This document shows positions 34,426 through 43,760 of a stretch of 64,000 nucleotides of DNA, piece after piece. The first letter of the stretch is position 1. Each line of letters starts with the position of its first letter. Source of the stretch: Paracoccaceae bacterium. GTDB taxonomy: Bacteria > Pseudomonadota > Alphaproteobacteria > Rhodobacterales > Rhodobacteraceae. The position numbers and the translations under genes were made by a program. The stretch spans positions 17,979 through 81,978 of the forward strand of contig JAAEZB010000002.1 of the NCBI GenBank assembly GCA_018223085.1, given 5' to 3'. Under the pieces are notes generated by a model that saw only the letters and a program-made list of their open reading frames with translations, searched no databases and was not told the origin of the DNA.

Positions 34426-35637
34426 ATGACCGAAGCCTATATCTATGACACCGTGCGTACCCCGCGCGGCAAGGGCCGTAAGGACGGCAGCCTGCACGAG
34501 GTGACCTCCGTGCGTCTCTCCGCCAGCGTGCTGAACGCCCTCAAAGAGCGCAACAACCTCGAAGGTCACGCCGTCGAAGATGTGATCTGGGGCAACGTCA
34601 CCCAGGTCAAAGAACAGGGCGGCTGCCTCGCGCGTACCGCCGTGCTTGCTTCCGATCTTGACGAGCGTATCCCCGGCCTCGCCATCAACCGCTTCTGCGC
34701 TTCGGGCATGGAAGCCGTGAACATCGCCGCCAACCAAGTCAAAGGCGGCGCGGGCAATGCCTATATCGCCGGTGGTGTGGAAATGATGGGCCGCGTGCCC
34801 ATGGGCTCGGATGGTGCTGCCATCGCCGTGGACCCCTCGGTCGCCATGGAGATGTATTTCGTCCCGCAAGGCATCTCCGCCGACATCATCGCGACGGAAT
34901 ACGGCTTCAGCCGCGAACAGGCCGACGCGCTGGCCGTGGAATCCCAACGCCGCGCCGCAAAAGCCTGGGAAGAGAACCGCTTTGAGAAGTCGATCATCGC
35001 CGTCAAAGACATCAACGGCCTGACCATTCTCGACCGCGACGAATATCTGCGCCCCGGCACCGACATGACCTCGCTTGGCGGTCTCAAGCCTGCCTTCAAG
35101 GAACAGGGCGAAGTGATGCCCGGTTTCGACAAGCTCGCGCTGATGAAATACCCGCACCTCGACGCGATCAACCACATCCACCATGCCGGGAACTCCTCGG
35201 GTATCGTGGACGGCGCCGCAGGCGTCCTGATCGGCAACAAGGAATTCGGCGAGGAATACGGCCTCAAGCCCCGCGCCCGCATCAAGGCCACCGCTAAGAT
35301 CGGCCTCGATCCGACCATCATGCTCACCGGCCCGGTCCCCGCGACCCAGAAAATCCTCGCCGATAGCGGCATGGCGATCTCCGACATCGATCTCTTTGAG
35401 GTCAACGAGGCCTTCGCTTCGGTCGTTCTGCGCTTCCAGCAGGCCTTCGACGTCGATCCCTCAATCGTCAACGTCAATGGCGGCTCCATCGCCATGGGCC
35501 ACCCGCTCGGCGCCACCGGCGCCATCATCATCGGCACGCTTCTCGACGAGCTTGAGCGCTCGGACAAGGAAACCGGCCTCGCAACCCTCTGCATCGCGTC
35601 CGGCATGGGCGCAGCTACCATCATCGAACGCGTGTAA
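34426..35637 (+). CDS. acetyl-CoA C-acyltransferase (thiolase)
   Basis: A 403-residue thiolase; the start at 34426 is preferred over 34423 for Shine-Dalgarno spacing (aaggaga). AYIYDTVRTPRGKGRKDGSL opens it. The acyl-enzyme cysteine is in NRFCASGMEAVN near residue 91. NEAFASVVLRF, GGSIAMGHPLGATGA (His near 359) and CIASGMGAA (Cys near 388) complete the active site. It cleaves 3-ketoacyl-CoA to acetyl-CoA in fatty-acid or related degradation. It is followed 11 bases later by the hydratase/dehydrogenase gene, the usual FadA-FadB style pair. Confidence 0.92.
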   Translation: MTEAYIYDTVRTPRGKGRKDGSLHEVTSVRLSASVLNALKERNNLEGHAVEDVIWGNVTQVKEQGGCLARTAVLASDLDERIPGLAINRFCASGMEAVNIAANQVKGGAGNAYIAGGVEMMGRVPMGSDGAAIAVDPSVAMEMYFVPQGISADIIATEYGFSREQADALAVESQRRAAKAWEENRFEKSIIAVKDINGLTILDRDEYLRPGTDMTSLGGLKPAFKEQGEVMPGFDKLALMKYPHLDAINHIHHAGNSSGIVDGAAGVLIGNKEFGEEYGLKPRARIKATAKIGLDPTIMLTGPVPATQKILADSGMAISDIDLFEVNEAFASVVLRFQQAFDVDPSIVNVNGGSIAMGHPLGATGAIIIGTLLDELERSDKETGLATLCIASGMGAATIIERV

Positions 35638-35648
35638 GGAGAGACAAG

Positions 35649-37841
35649 ATGACCGAATTCCACTACGCGACCGACGCCGAAGGCATCGCCACCATCACTT
35701 GGGACGTGCCCGGCAAATCCATGAACGTCATGTCCTTTACCGGCCTCGAAGAGCTCGAAGCCTGCTTTGACAAGGCCATGGCCGACGACGCCGTCAAAGG
35801 CATCATCATCACCTCGGGCAAAGAAGGCTCCTTTGCGGGCGGCATGGACCTCAACCTCCTTGCCGTGATGAAGGAACAGGCGGGTGACAACCCGGCCAAG
35901 GGTCTCTTTGATGGCATCATGCAGATGCACGCCCTGCTGCGCAAAATCGAACGCGCTGGCATGGACCCCAAGACCAACAAGGGCGGCAAACCCGTCGCTT
36001 GCGTCCTGCCCGGCACCGCCGCAGGCATCGGCCTTGAACTGCCCCTCGCCTGCCACCGCACCTTTGCGGCCGACAACCCCAAGGCCCGTATCGGCCTTCC
36101 GGAAATCCTCGTCGGGATTTTCCCCGGCGCAGGCGGCACCACGCGTTTCGTGCGCAAAATGGGCGCCATGGCCGCCTCGCCCTTCCTGCTTCAGGGCAAG
36201 ATGGTCGACCCCAAGAAAGCCAAAGGCGCAGGCATCATCGACGAGGTGAGCGAAGACCCGATGGCCGATGCACGCGCATGGGTTCTGTCCGAGCCGAAAA
36301 TCGTCAAGCCTTGGGACGAGAAGGGCTACAAAATGCCCGGCGGCGATCCCTACCACCCGGCTGGCTTCATGACCTTCGTTGGCGCCTCTGCCATGGTCAA
36401 CGGCAACACCTGGGGCGTCTATCCGGCGGCCAAGGCGATGCTCTCGGCGATCTACGAAGGCGCGCAGGTGCCCTTTGACACCGCCCTCAAGATCGAAGCC
36501 CGCTGGTTTACCAATGTCCTGATGAATCCGTCCTCCTCGGCCATGATCCGGTCGCTCTTCCTCAACAAGGAAGCGCTCGAAAAAGGCGCCAACCGCCCTG
36601 ACGTTCCCGATCAGCGCGTCAAAAAAGTCGGCGTCCTTGGCGCGGGCATGATGGGCGCCGGTATCGCGCTCGTTTCGGCCAGGGCTGGCATGGACGTGGT
36701 CCTCATCGACCAGAACCAGGAAGCCGCCGACCGCGGCAAGGCCTATTCGGAAAGCTTCATGGACAAAGGCATCGCCCGCAAGAAAGCGACGCCCGAGAAG
36801 AAAGAAGCCCTTCTGGCCAAGATCAACGCAACGACCGATCTTGAGGCCCTCAAAGACGTGGACCTCATCATCGAGGCCGTCTTCGAAGATCCGGGCGTCA
36901 AGGCCGAGATGACCAAGAAGGTCGAAGCGATCATCCCAGAGGATGCGATCTTTGCCTCCAATACCTCGACCCTGCCGATCACCGGTCTGGCCAAAGCCTC
37001 CGTGCGCCCGGAACAGTTCATCGGCATCCACTTCTTCTCGCCGGTCGAGAAAATGGCCCTTGTCGAGATCATCAAGGGCAAGGAAACCGGTCCGCGCGCC
37101 GTGGCCAAGGCCCTCGACTATGTGCGCCAGATCCGCAAGACGCCGATCGTCGTCAACGATGACCGCTTCTTCTATGCCAACCGCTGCATCATTCCTTACA
37201 TCAACGAAGGCGTGATGATGGCTGGCGAAGGCGTGACCCGTCCGCTGATCGATCACGCGGCCCAGCTTCTGGGCTTCCCCGTTGGCCCGATCCAGCTTGT
37301 GGATGAAACCTCGCTCGACCTCGGCGCCAAGATCGCCAAGGCGACCATGGAAGCGATGGGCGATGCCTATCCCAAGTCGATTGCCGATGACGTGACCTTC
37401 TGGATGGTCGACGAAGGCCGTCTTGGCCGCAAAGCCAAAGCCGGGTTCTTCGATTACGACGAAAAGGGCAAACGCCTTGGCTACTGGGAAGGTTTCAACG
37501 ACAAGTTCCCGCTTGCCGATGATCAGCCCGAAGTGACCGAAGTTCAGCACCGCCTGATCTTTGCTCAGGTCCTCGAAGCCGTCCGCGCGCTTGAGGCCGG
37601 TGTGCTTGAAGACATCCGCGAAGGCGACGTCGGCGCGATCCTCGGCTGGGGCTTCATGCCGTGGTCCGGTGGTCCGTTCTCCTGGCTCGACATCGTTGGC
37701 ACGCCCTGGGCCGCCGCGAAATGCGACGAGCTGACCGAGAAGTTCGGCGACCGCTTTGCCTGCCCGCCGCTCCTGCGCGAAATGGCTGACAAGGGCCAGA
37801 GCTTCTATGGCCGCTTCGGCCCCGAAGCTTCCGCCGCCTGA
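35649..37841 (+). CDS. fadJ: multifunctional enoyl-CoA hydratase / 3-hydroxyacyl-CoA dehydrogenase
   Basis: A 730-residue fusion. Residues 1-210 are the enoyl-CoA hydratase half (GSFAGGMDLNLLAVMKE with the oxyanion region; IGLPEILVGIFPGAGGTTRFVRKM with the catalytic glutamate). Residues about 325-500 are the NAD-binding half (KVGVLGAGMMGAGIALVS), with FIGIHFFSPVEKMALVEII and the catalytic His. Residues 510-730 hold the C-terminal dehydrogenase domain (DETSLDLGAKI). It converts enoyl-CoA to 3-ketoacyl-CoA for the adjacent thiolase. A terminator follows. Confidence 0.9.
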   Translation: MTEFHYATDAEGIATITWDVPGKSMNVMSFTGLEELEACFDKAMADDAVKGIIITSGKEGSFAGGMDLNLLAVMKEQAGDNPAKGLFDGIMQMHALLRKIERAGMDPKTNKGGKPVACVLPGTAAGIGLELPLACHRTFAADNPKARIGLPEILVGIFPGAGGTTRFVRKMGAMAASPFLLQGKMVDPKKAKGAGIIDEVSEDPMADARAWVLSEPKIVKPWDEKGYKMPGGDPYHPAGFMTFVGASAMVNGNTWGVYPAAKAMLSAIYEGAQVPFDTALKIEARWFTNVLMNPSSSAMIRSLFLNKEALEKGANRPDVPDQRVKKVGVLGAGMMGAGIALVSARAGMDVVLIDQNQEAADRGKAYSESFMDKGIARKKATPEKKEALLAKINATTDLEALKDVDLIIEAVFEDPGVKAEMTKKVEAIIPEDAIFASNTSTLPITGLAKASVRPEQFIGIHFFSPVEKMALVEIIKGKETGPRAVAKALDYVRQIRKTPIVVNDDRFFYANRCIIPYINEGVMMAGEGVTRPLIDHAAQLLGFPVGPIQLVDETSLDLGAKIAKATMEAMGDAYPKSIADDVTFWMVDEGRLGRKAKAGFFDYDEKGKRLGYWEGFNDKFPLADDQPEVTEVQHRLIFAQVLEAVRALEAGVLEDIREGDVGAILGWGFMPWSGGPFSWLDIVGTPWAAAKCDELTEKFGDRFACPPLLREMADKGQSFYGRFGPEASAA

Positions 37842-37868
37842 GCCTGACTGCTTTCAGAAAACACGAAA

Positions 37869-37898
37869 CGCCCGGTCCTTACGACCGGGCGCTTTCAT
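37869..37898 (+). terminator. terminator of the beta-oxidation block
   Basis: CGCCCGGTC (37869-37877) pairs with GACCGGGCG (37883-37891) around CTTAC, followed by CTTTCATTTT. It lies 28 bases after the last gene of the block. Confidence 0.82.
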
Positions 37899-37921
37899 TT
37901 TCAGGCCTTTCAATTCAAAAA

Positions 37922-38575
37922 TCAGGCCATGCCGTAATCGATATTATCCGGCATATAGGTCTCTTCAAGAAGCCGCGCCGCAACCGGAAGCGGCAGCATA
38001 TTGTAATTCTGTGCCGCACCATGTTTGGGGACATAGCCGACGCTCACCCCCCAATGCGCCTGACAAAAAGCAAGAGCCCCCTGATCGACGAAAATCATCT
38101 GGTCCTCTTCAAAAATCGGCAGCACAACCTCGACCGTGCCATAGGGTTCTTCGCGCTCGACCCCGTCAAGCAACGCAAGCGCCGCCCCCGGCACGACTGC
38201 AAAAGGATCGCCCCATTGGTCGGCAATATCATCGGACTCGATGAGCACGCCCTGATGCGGCATGACAAGCATCTCTTCGCAATTTCCGATCACCCCTTCC
38301 GGCACGAAAAGCGGCCAAAGCTCTTCCGGGCAGGGCCCGATTCCGCCCCATATCTGATCCCGGATCACCCCGATCACCTTTTGCGCGCCCCCATCAAAGG
38401 TCAGCACGCTTTCGCCCTTGCGTAGCGTTTCAACCGCGCGCCAGCCATCCTGCGTCGCCACGGTCGTCCCTTCAATGAGTCCACACCCGGCCCCGTTCAG
38501 GACCGGATCCTCATATCGTGTCTTCTCACGCGCGGGCCGCACAAGATCCGGCCCCGAGGTCACCCATCCAAACAT
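37922..38575 (-). CDS. free-standing Hint-domain protein
   Basis: A 217-residue protein. After 29 residues with FGWVTSGPDLVRP comes NGAGCGLIEGTTVATQDGWR (Cys at about 32), the opening of Hint (hedgehog/intein) domains: a cysteine followed by G-T-x-V-x-T, then LRKGESVLTFDGGAQKV. MPHQGVLIES resembles the second block. No homing endonuclease or C-terminal HN-C junction is seen, so it is not a canonical intein. Such one-domain Hint proteins are frequent in Rhodobacteraceae, often of unknown role and sometimes secreted. It faces the terminator of the beta-oxidation operon. Confidence 0.8.
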   Translation of the reverse strand: MFGWVTSGPDLVRPAREKTRYEDPVLNGAGCGLIEGTTVATQDGWRAVETLRKGESVLTFDGGAQKVIGVIRDQIWGGIGPCPEELWPLFVPEGVIGNCEEMLVMPHQGVLIESDDIADQWGDPFAVVPGAALALLDGVEREEPYGTVEVVLPIFEEDQMIFVDQGALAFCQAHWGVSVGYVPKHGAAQNYNMLPLPVAARLLEETYMPDNIDYGMA

Positions 38576-38745
38576 GTCATCCCCTCTGTTTGGTCATCAG
38601 AGTTTTCATCAGGAGGATTTGTCTTAATTTGTAAGGAATCCTGAGGGTCGAAAAGCGGTCCTTTTGGGGCATTGTTTCCCAAACGGGGCCAGTCCACGGG
38701 AAAACACCATGTATTGCACCTGAAACAGGGGGATTTCGCCCGGCC

Positions 38746-39669
38746 CTAATCGCGCCCCTCACGCGATCGCAGCGCAATGATAAGGCCCGCCGCGACGATC
38801 AGAGCGATTCCAAATCCTTGCCAAGCTCCAAGCCCCTGCCCCCACAAAAGCCAGGCAAAAACCGGCCCGAACCCCATCACGGCATATTCGAACACCGCAA
38901 CATTGGTCGGAATATCCATCTGGTAGGCGCGAATGATAAGGAACACCGCCCCAAGCGAACACACCGCCTGCAACGCGATCCATGGCAAGGCCGGACCAAA
39001 CGCCCCGGTCCATCCGCGTAAAAGAAACCCCGTCTCATCCCCGCCCCACGCCGCAAACGCAAGCGACACCACAAGACCGATCCCCCCCAGCATCGCCATA
39101 TTCACCCCAAGAAGCGACACCGCGCTTTCGCCCTCGCACCAACTGCGCGTGGCAATCGCCGACACCGCATAAAAGAACCCCGCCGCCACCGGCATCAACA
39201 TAACCGGGCCAAACCCCTCGCCCCCCGGCTGCAAGACAAGCAAAATCCCCACGAACCCAAGAACAACCGCGCCCCCGCGCCAGACCCCGATCCGCTGTCC
39301 CATCACCACAACATTGATAAGCAACACAAAAAGCGGCGAGGTGAACATCCCCGCCAACGCCTGCGCCACCGGCATCAGGCCCAGCGCCCCGAAATAGAGC
39401 ATCATCGACAGAGAAAGCACCCCTGAGCGCGCCAAAACCCGGCCCCACCGGTTCGGCCAAAGGCTCCCAAGCCCAAGCATCGGCATCATCGCCAGAAGTG
39501 GTAGCATCAAGGCGCTGCGCATGGCGTGAAACTGCCAAAGGCCCACCGTCTCGGCGATCAACCCGATGAACGTATCGACAAAGCCGATCACCGCCATCGC
39601 CACCACCATCGCCAGCGCCGCCGCCAATGGCCTGTTGCCTGCCTCGTTCACCTGTGCATTCTCCCCCAA
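38746..39669 (-). CDS. EamA/DMT-family transporter
   Basis: A 307-residue inner-membrane protein with ten hydrophobic helices in two EamA halves. Each half ends in the usual motif region (LMPVAQALAGMFTSPLFVLLINVVVMGQR; NVAVFEYAVMGFGPVFAWLLWGQ). It exports metabolites or amino-acid-like compounds; the substrate is unknown. Its minus-strand start is 92 bases from the divergent acyl-CoA ligase gene. Confidence 0.88.
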   Translation of the reverse strand: MGENAQVNEAGNRPLAAALAMVVAMAVIGFVDTFIGLIAETVGLWQFHAMRSALMLPLLAMMPMLGLGSLWPNRWGRVLARSGVLSLSMMLYFGALGLMPVAQALAGMFTSPLFVLLINVVVMGQRIGVWRGGAVVLGFVGILLVLQPGGEGFGPVMLMPVAAGFFYAVSAIATRSWCEGESAVSLLGVNMAMLGGIGLVVSLAFAAWGGDETGFLLRGWTGAFGPALPWIALQAVCSLGAVFLIIRAYQMDIPTNVAVFEYAVMGFGPVFAWLLWGQGLGAWQGFGIALIVAAGLIIALRSREGRD

Positions 39670-39761
39670 AGACGCGCCTACGTAGCACTACGCACTACCA
39701 TCGTCGCGCGCTTCTGTCGTAAAACCGACAAACCACCGAGGAATCAAGGGAGGAGGCTCCG

Positions 39762-41387
39762 ATGGGATGGATGGCCGATGAAACCGGGCTCGAAAAATGC
39801 GCCGCAAACTATGCGCCGCTGACACCACTGGCGCATCTCAAACGCGCGCGTGATGTCTGGCCGGATCACCTTGCCGTGGTCTATGGCAAACACCGCACCA
39901 CCTATGCCCAACACTATGAGCGCTGCACCCGCCTTGCCTCGGCCCTCGTCAAACTTGGGATTACCCCCGGCGATGTGGTGGCCACGATCCTTCCCAACCT
40001 CCCCGCCCATGTCGAGGCCCATTTCGGCGTGCCCGCCTGCGGCGGCGTTCTGAATGCCATCAACATCCGCCTCGATGTCGATACCATCGCCTATATCTTC
40101 GAACATGGCGGTGCCAAGGTCGTCCTTGTCGACCCGCAATTCCTTGATGTGACCGAAGCCGCGATTGCCAAGATGGACGGCCCCGGCCCCAAAATCATCG
40201 AAGTTGCCGATGATTTCGACGGCTGGCACGCCTCGGGCAAACACATGACCTACGAGGATCTCCTCGCCTCCGGTGATCCCGATTTCGACTGGATCATGCC
40301 CGAAGACGAATGGGAAAGCCTCGCCCTCAACTACACCTCCGGCACCACAGGCCGCCCCAAAGGCGTCGTCTATCACCACCGCGGCGCTTACCTGAACACC
40401 ATGGCACAGGTCGTGAGCTGGCGCATGACGCTCCACCCGACCTACCTGACCATCGTGCCCCTGTTTCATTGCAACGGCTGGTGCCATAGCTGGATGATGC
40501 CCCTCCTCGGCGGCACGATTGTCTGCTGCCGCGACATCACCGCTCAGGCGATCTACAACGCGATCCACTACGAAGGTGTGACCCATTTCGGCGGCGCCCC
40601 CATCGTTCTCAACATGATCGTCAACGCTCTGGATGAGGAACGCCGCACTTTCGACCATACCGTCGAAGTCTTCACCGCCGGCGCGCCGCCCGCCCCCGCG
40701 ACCCTCAAGGCGATTGAGAATTTTGGCTTCAACATCACCCATGTCTATGGCCTGACCGAAGTCTACGGCCCCGCCACCGAATGCACATGGCAGGCCAAAT
40801 GGGATCATCTCGAAGGCGACGACCGCGCCGCCGTCAAGGCGCGTCAGGGCGTGCCCATGCCCTGTATCGAAGAACTGCGCGTCACCGATTCCAAACTCAA
40901 CGACATCCCCCGTGATGGCGTGGCTCAGGGCGAAATCATGTTCCGCGGCAATGGCGTGATGAAAGGCTATTACAAAAACCCCGAAGCCACCGCCGAAGCC
41001 TTTGAAGGGGGCGTCTTCCATTCCGGCGACATCGCCGTGCACCACCCCGACACCTATGTTCAGATCGCCGACCGCGCCAAGGACGTGATTATCTCGGGCG
41101 GTGAAAACATCTCCTCGGTCGAGGTCGAAGGCGTCCTGATGGCGCATGAGGCGATTTCCCTCGCCGCTGTGGTCGCCAAACCGGACGAAAAATGGGGCGA
41201 AGTCCCCTGCGCCTTCGTCGAACTTCTCCCCGGCAAGGAGGCCACCGAAGAAGAGGTGATCAAATTCGCCCGCGCCACGCTGGCCGGGTTCAAAACCCCG
41301 AAAAAAGTCGTGTTTCAGGAACTCCCCAAAACCTCGACCGGCAAGATTCAGAAATTCGAACTGCGCGAGCAGGCGAAAACCCTCTGA
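39762..41387 (+). CDS. acyl-CoA ligase (AMP-binding; DmdB/fatty-acyl type)
   Basis: A 541-residue adenylate-forming ligase with the start preceded by a strong ggagg. YTSGTTGRPKGV (near 190-201) is the AMP-binding P-loop; NITHVYGLTEVYGPATE the A5 region; SGGENISSVEVEGV and the C-terminal catalytic Lys in KTSTGKIQKFELRE. It activates a fatty, aromatic or 3-methylmercaptopropionic acid to its CoA ester; the DmdB branch of the family is equally possible. It stands apart from the beta-oxidation block by 1.9 kb. Confidence 0.85.
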   Translation: MGWMADETGLEKCAANYAPLTPLAHLKRARDVWPDHLAVVYGKHRTTYAQHYERCTRLASALVKLGITPGDVVATILPNLPAHVEAHFGVPACGGVLNAINIRLDVDTIAYIFEHGGAKVVLVDPQFLDVTEAAIAKMDGPGPKIIEVADDFDGWHASGKHMTYEDLLASGDPDFDWIMPEDEWESLALNYTSGTTGRPKGVVYHHRGAYLNTMAQVVSWRMTLHPTYLTIVPLFHCNGWCHSWMMPLLGGTIVCCRDITAQAIYNAIHYEGVTHFGGAPIVLNMIVNALDEERRTFDHTVEVFTAGAPPAPATLKAIENFGFNITHVYGLTEVYGPATECTWQAKWDHLEGDDRAAVKARQGVPMPCIEELRVTDSKLNDIPRDGVAQGEIMFRGNGVMKGYYKNPEATAEAFEGGVFHSGDIAVHHPDTYVQIADRAKDVIISGGENISSVEVEGVLMAHEAISLAAVVAKPDEKWGEVPCAFVELLPGKEATEEEVIKFARATLAGFKTPKKVVFQELPKTSTGKIQKFELREQAKTL

Positions 41388-41435
41388 TCCTCACCCGCCC
41401 AAGGGCCCTCAGGGGCGCTTGGGCAAGGAGCCCCG

Positions 41436-41975
41436 ATGCAGGTGACCCAAACGCACGAAACCCGCCATGGCGAAATCTCGGCTCTCTTCAAGGCCACCTT
41501 CACCGCCTCTGAAGGTGCCGAAGAAGGCGCTCTGATTGGCAACCTCGCAGGGGCGCTCCTTTCCGAAACGCCCGACGACGACCTCCGCGTTTTTCTTGCC
41601 GAAGAGAACGGCGCGCTGATCGGCACCGCGATCTTTACCCGCCTGCGTTTTGCAGGCGACGACCGCACCGCCTTTCTCCTCTCGCCCATGGCCGTTGCCA
41701 CGGATCATCAGGGCACAGGCGTCGGACAGACCCTCCTGACCGCTGCCCTCACCACCCTGCGCACCGAAGGCATCGACCTCGCCGTGACCTATGGCGACCC
41801 CGCCTTCTATGGCAAGGTTGGCTTCTTGCCAGTCAATACCGACACCGTCCCCGCGCCCCAACCGCTGAGCCAACCCGAAGGCTGGATCGCACAAAGCCTG
41901 ACCGACGCACCGCTCCGCCCCCTGCAAGGCCCCGCAACCTGCGCCAACGCGCTGGACAATCCCGATTACTGGTGA
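41436..41975 (+). CDS. GNAT-family N-acetyltransferase (YhbS-like)
   Basis: A 179-residue acetyltransferase. LLSPMAVATDHQGTGVGQTLL (about 78-98) is the acetyl-CoA binding motif (Q-x-x-G-x-G), and VTYGDPAFYGKVGFLPV is the typical motif B loop of the YhbS group. It starts 48 bases after the ligase gene. It converges with the P-loop kinase gene, overlapping by 10 bases. Substrate unknown. Confidence 0.85.
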   Translation: MQVTQTHETRHGEISALFKATFTASEGAEEGALIGNLAGALLSETPDDDLRVFLAEENGALIGTAIFTRLRFAGDDRTAFLLSPMAVATDHQGTGVGQTLLTAALTTLRTEGIDLAVTYGDPAFYGKVGFLPVNTDTVPAPQPLSQPEGWIAQSLTDAPLRPLQGPATCANALDNPDYW

Positions 41976-42469
41976 TCCCCTCCCCCATACCGCCAGATCG
42001 TGAAGTCTTCTTCCGGTTCGGGCGGCTCGAAATAGCTTGAGATCATACGAAACTGCGCGTCCGTGGCCGCGAAATCGTGCCCGCCCTCGGCGTTCCGCGC
42101 CCTGAGCCGCGCAAGGCAAACCTCGTCCGGCACATCAAGAACATGCAGCACATGCGCCGCGCCGCTTTCCTCAAGGATGCCCCGCATCCAATCCCGCACC
42201 ATCCGCGTATTGCCCGGATAATCGAGGACGACCGACACCCCAGTCCCCAAAAGCGCCGCCACATGCGGCCCCATCGCATCGCGCAACCGCGCGCTATAGC
42301 GCACATAGTCCTGCACGCTTGCCATATCCTCGCCAAACAGCGCGGCAAGCCATGCATCCTCAGAAATAAGAACATGCCCCGGCGCACGCGCCAACTCGGC
42401 GCAAAGCGTAGATTTCCCGGCGGCGATCTTCCCGCACATCATGTGCAGGGTGGGTTGATTTTTAGACAT
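41966..42469 (-). CDS. P-loop kinase-like protein (AAA_33)
   Basis: A 167-residue nucleotide-binding protein with Walker A CGKIAAGKST near residues 12-21. The following DAWLAALFGEDMASVQDY and VVLDYPGNTRMVRDWMRG are typical of AAA_33 small-molecule/polynucleotide kinase-like proteins (lid and acceptor region). The zeta-toxin fold is related, but no antitoxin gene is adjacent. It has a short antiparallel overlap with the GNAT gene. Phosphoryl acceptor unknown. Confidence 0.8.
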   Translation of the reverse strand: MSKNQPTLHMMCGKIAAGKSTLCAELARAPGHVLISEDAWLAALFGEDMASVQDYVRYSARLRDAMGPHVAALLGTGVSVVLDYPGNTRMVRDWMRGILEESGAAHVLHVLDVPDEVCLARLRARNAEGGHDFAATDAQFRMISSYFEPPEPEEDFTIWRYGGGDHQ

Positions 42470-42715
42470 TGAAAAACCTCTGATCCGTGCAAAGCACGTG
42501 AAAATTGCAGACGAATACCCCGGCCCGGCGGTTCAGGCCGGGACCGTAATTCGCGCTCCAGGGCGCGCGCGCATCATCAAAACAAAGGCTCTCATGGCCT
42601 AAACATACCACCCTCGCCGCCCCTTGCCCATCCCGGCGATGCTGCGTTGCCGCCGCCCCCTGCGCCGTGCTATCCTAAGCCCCCAAGAGGCAGAGCAGCC
42701 CGCGCGACATCATCC

Positions 42716-43732
42716 ATGACCAAGACAGCCCTGACAAAATTCGAACGGCTTGAGGCTTCCGGCCTCTGGCGCCCCGCGCCCGACGCCCAGCGCCGCGACG
42801 TGATTGTCTCGATTGGCGAAGCGACCCTGACCATTTCCGACATGCAGGATCGCCCCCTCGCCCATTGGTCCCTGCCCGCCGTGGCCCGCCTCAACAAGGG
42901 TAAACGCCCCGCGATCTACGCCCCGGATGGCGATCCCGGCGAAACCCTCGAACTCGCCGAGAGCGAAGCCCACATGATCGAAGCCATCGAGAGCCTGCGC
43001 GCCGCCATTGACCGTCGCCGCCCTCGCCCTGGCCGGTTGCGCCTCGTGACCCTGACCGCCTCCATTGCCTCTGTCGCCGCGCTCACCGTGTTCTGGCTGC
43101 CCGGTGCACTTCTGGACCATACCCTGAGCGTCGTCCCCCAAGCCAAACGCATCGAGATCGGCCAACAGCTTGAGAACGAACTCACCCGCCTTACCGGCGA
43201 ACCCTGCCATAGCATGCTCGCCACGCCCGCCCTCACCCGTCTGGCCGAACGGCTCGAAGTGCCGCGCCTCGTGGTGCTGCGCGGCGGGGTGCAGGACACA
43301 CTCGCCCTGCCCGGCGGTGCCGTGCTGCTCAACCGCGCCATTGTCGAAGATTTCGAAGACCCCGATGTCGCCGCGGGCTACGTGCTCGCCGCCAAGGCCG
43401 ACGCCGTCGAGCGCGATCCCCTGCAAGTCCTTCTTGAAGCTCAAGGCACGCTGACAACGCTGCGCCTGCTGACCACGGGCGCCCTGCCCGAAGACACGTT
43501 GCGCACCCATGCCGAGGCCCTCGTCGTCGAACCCCGCCCCGAGGCCGACCCCGAGATCCTGCTCGGCCTCTTTACCTATTATGAAGTGAAATCAACGCCC
43601 TACGCCTATGCGCTTGATCCCTCGGGCGAAAATACCCTGTCCCTGATCGAGGCCGATCCCTTCGAGACCTCGCCCCGTCCGGTGCTGTCAGATGGCGATT
43701 GGGTCGCGCTTCAGGGGATTTGTGGAGGCTGA
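42716..43732 (+). CDS. membrane protein with M48-like domain lacking HExxH
   Basis: A 338-residue protein started at 42716. Residues 1-105 are a cytoplasmic domain (IVSIGEATLTISDMQDRPLAHW, a PH-like strand pattern). One transmembrane segment is near 108-130. Residues 140-335 follow the outline of an M48 peptidase domain (DTLALPGGAVLLNRAIVEDFEDPDVAAGYVLA split in sequence, the usual ALPGG-x-I block). Where HExxH should be, the sequence reads AAKADAVERDP, so zinc ligands are missing. It is probably an inactive peptidase relative. No function known. Confidence 0.6.
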   Translation: MTKTALTKFERLEASGLWRPAPDAQRRDVIVSIGEATLTISDMQDRPLAHWSLPAVARLNKGKRPAIYAPDGDPGETLELAESEAHMIEAIESLRAAIDRRRPRPGRLRLVTLTASIASVAALTVFWLPGALLDHTLSVVPQAKRIEIGQQLENELTRLTGEPCHSMLATPALTRLAERLEVPRLVVLRGGVQDTLALPGGAVLLNRAIVEDFEDPDVAAGYVLAAKADAVERDPLQVLLEAQGTLTTLRLLTTGALPEDTLRTHAEALVVEPRPEADPEILLGLFTYYEVKSTPYAYALDPSGENTLSLIEADPFETSPRPVLSDGDWVALQGICGG

Positions 43733-43760
43733 TCGGCCCGTCCCCGGACCGATCCCATCC

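Noticed and set aside
34761-37550. A 929-codon open frame on the minus strand across the thiolase and multifunctional beta-oxidation genes
   Set aside because: It is the antisense of two well-supported genes. High third-position GC in the real frames removes stops on the opposite strand. Its translation is low-complexity and rich in His, Gly and Arg, with no domain.
41966-42469. Zeta-toxin type toxin-antitoxin module
   Set aside because: The P-loop kinase has no small antitoxin gene next to it and overlaps a GNAT gene tail to tail. It fits AAA_33 housekeeping kinases better.
42470-42715. A structured RNA in the 246-base gap before the M48-like gene
   Set aside because: Only scattered short GC hairpins (for example 42486-42498) were found. 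They are expected by chance at this GC content and show no coherent architecture.
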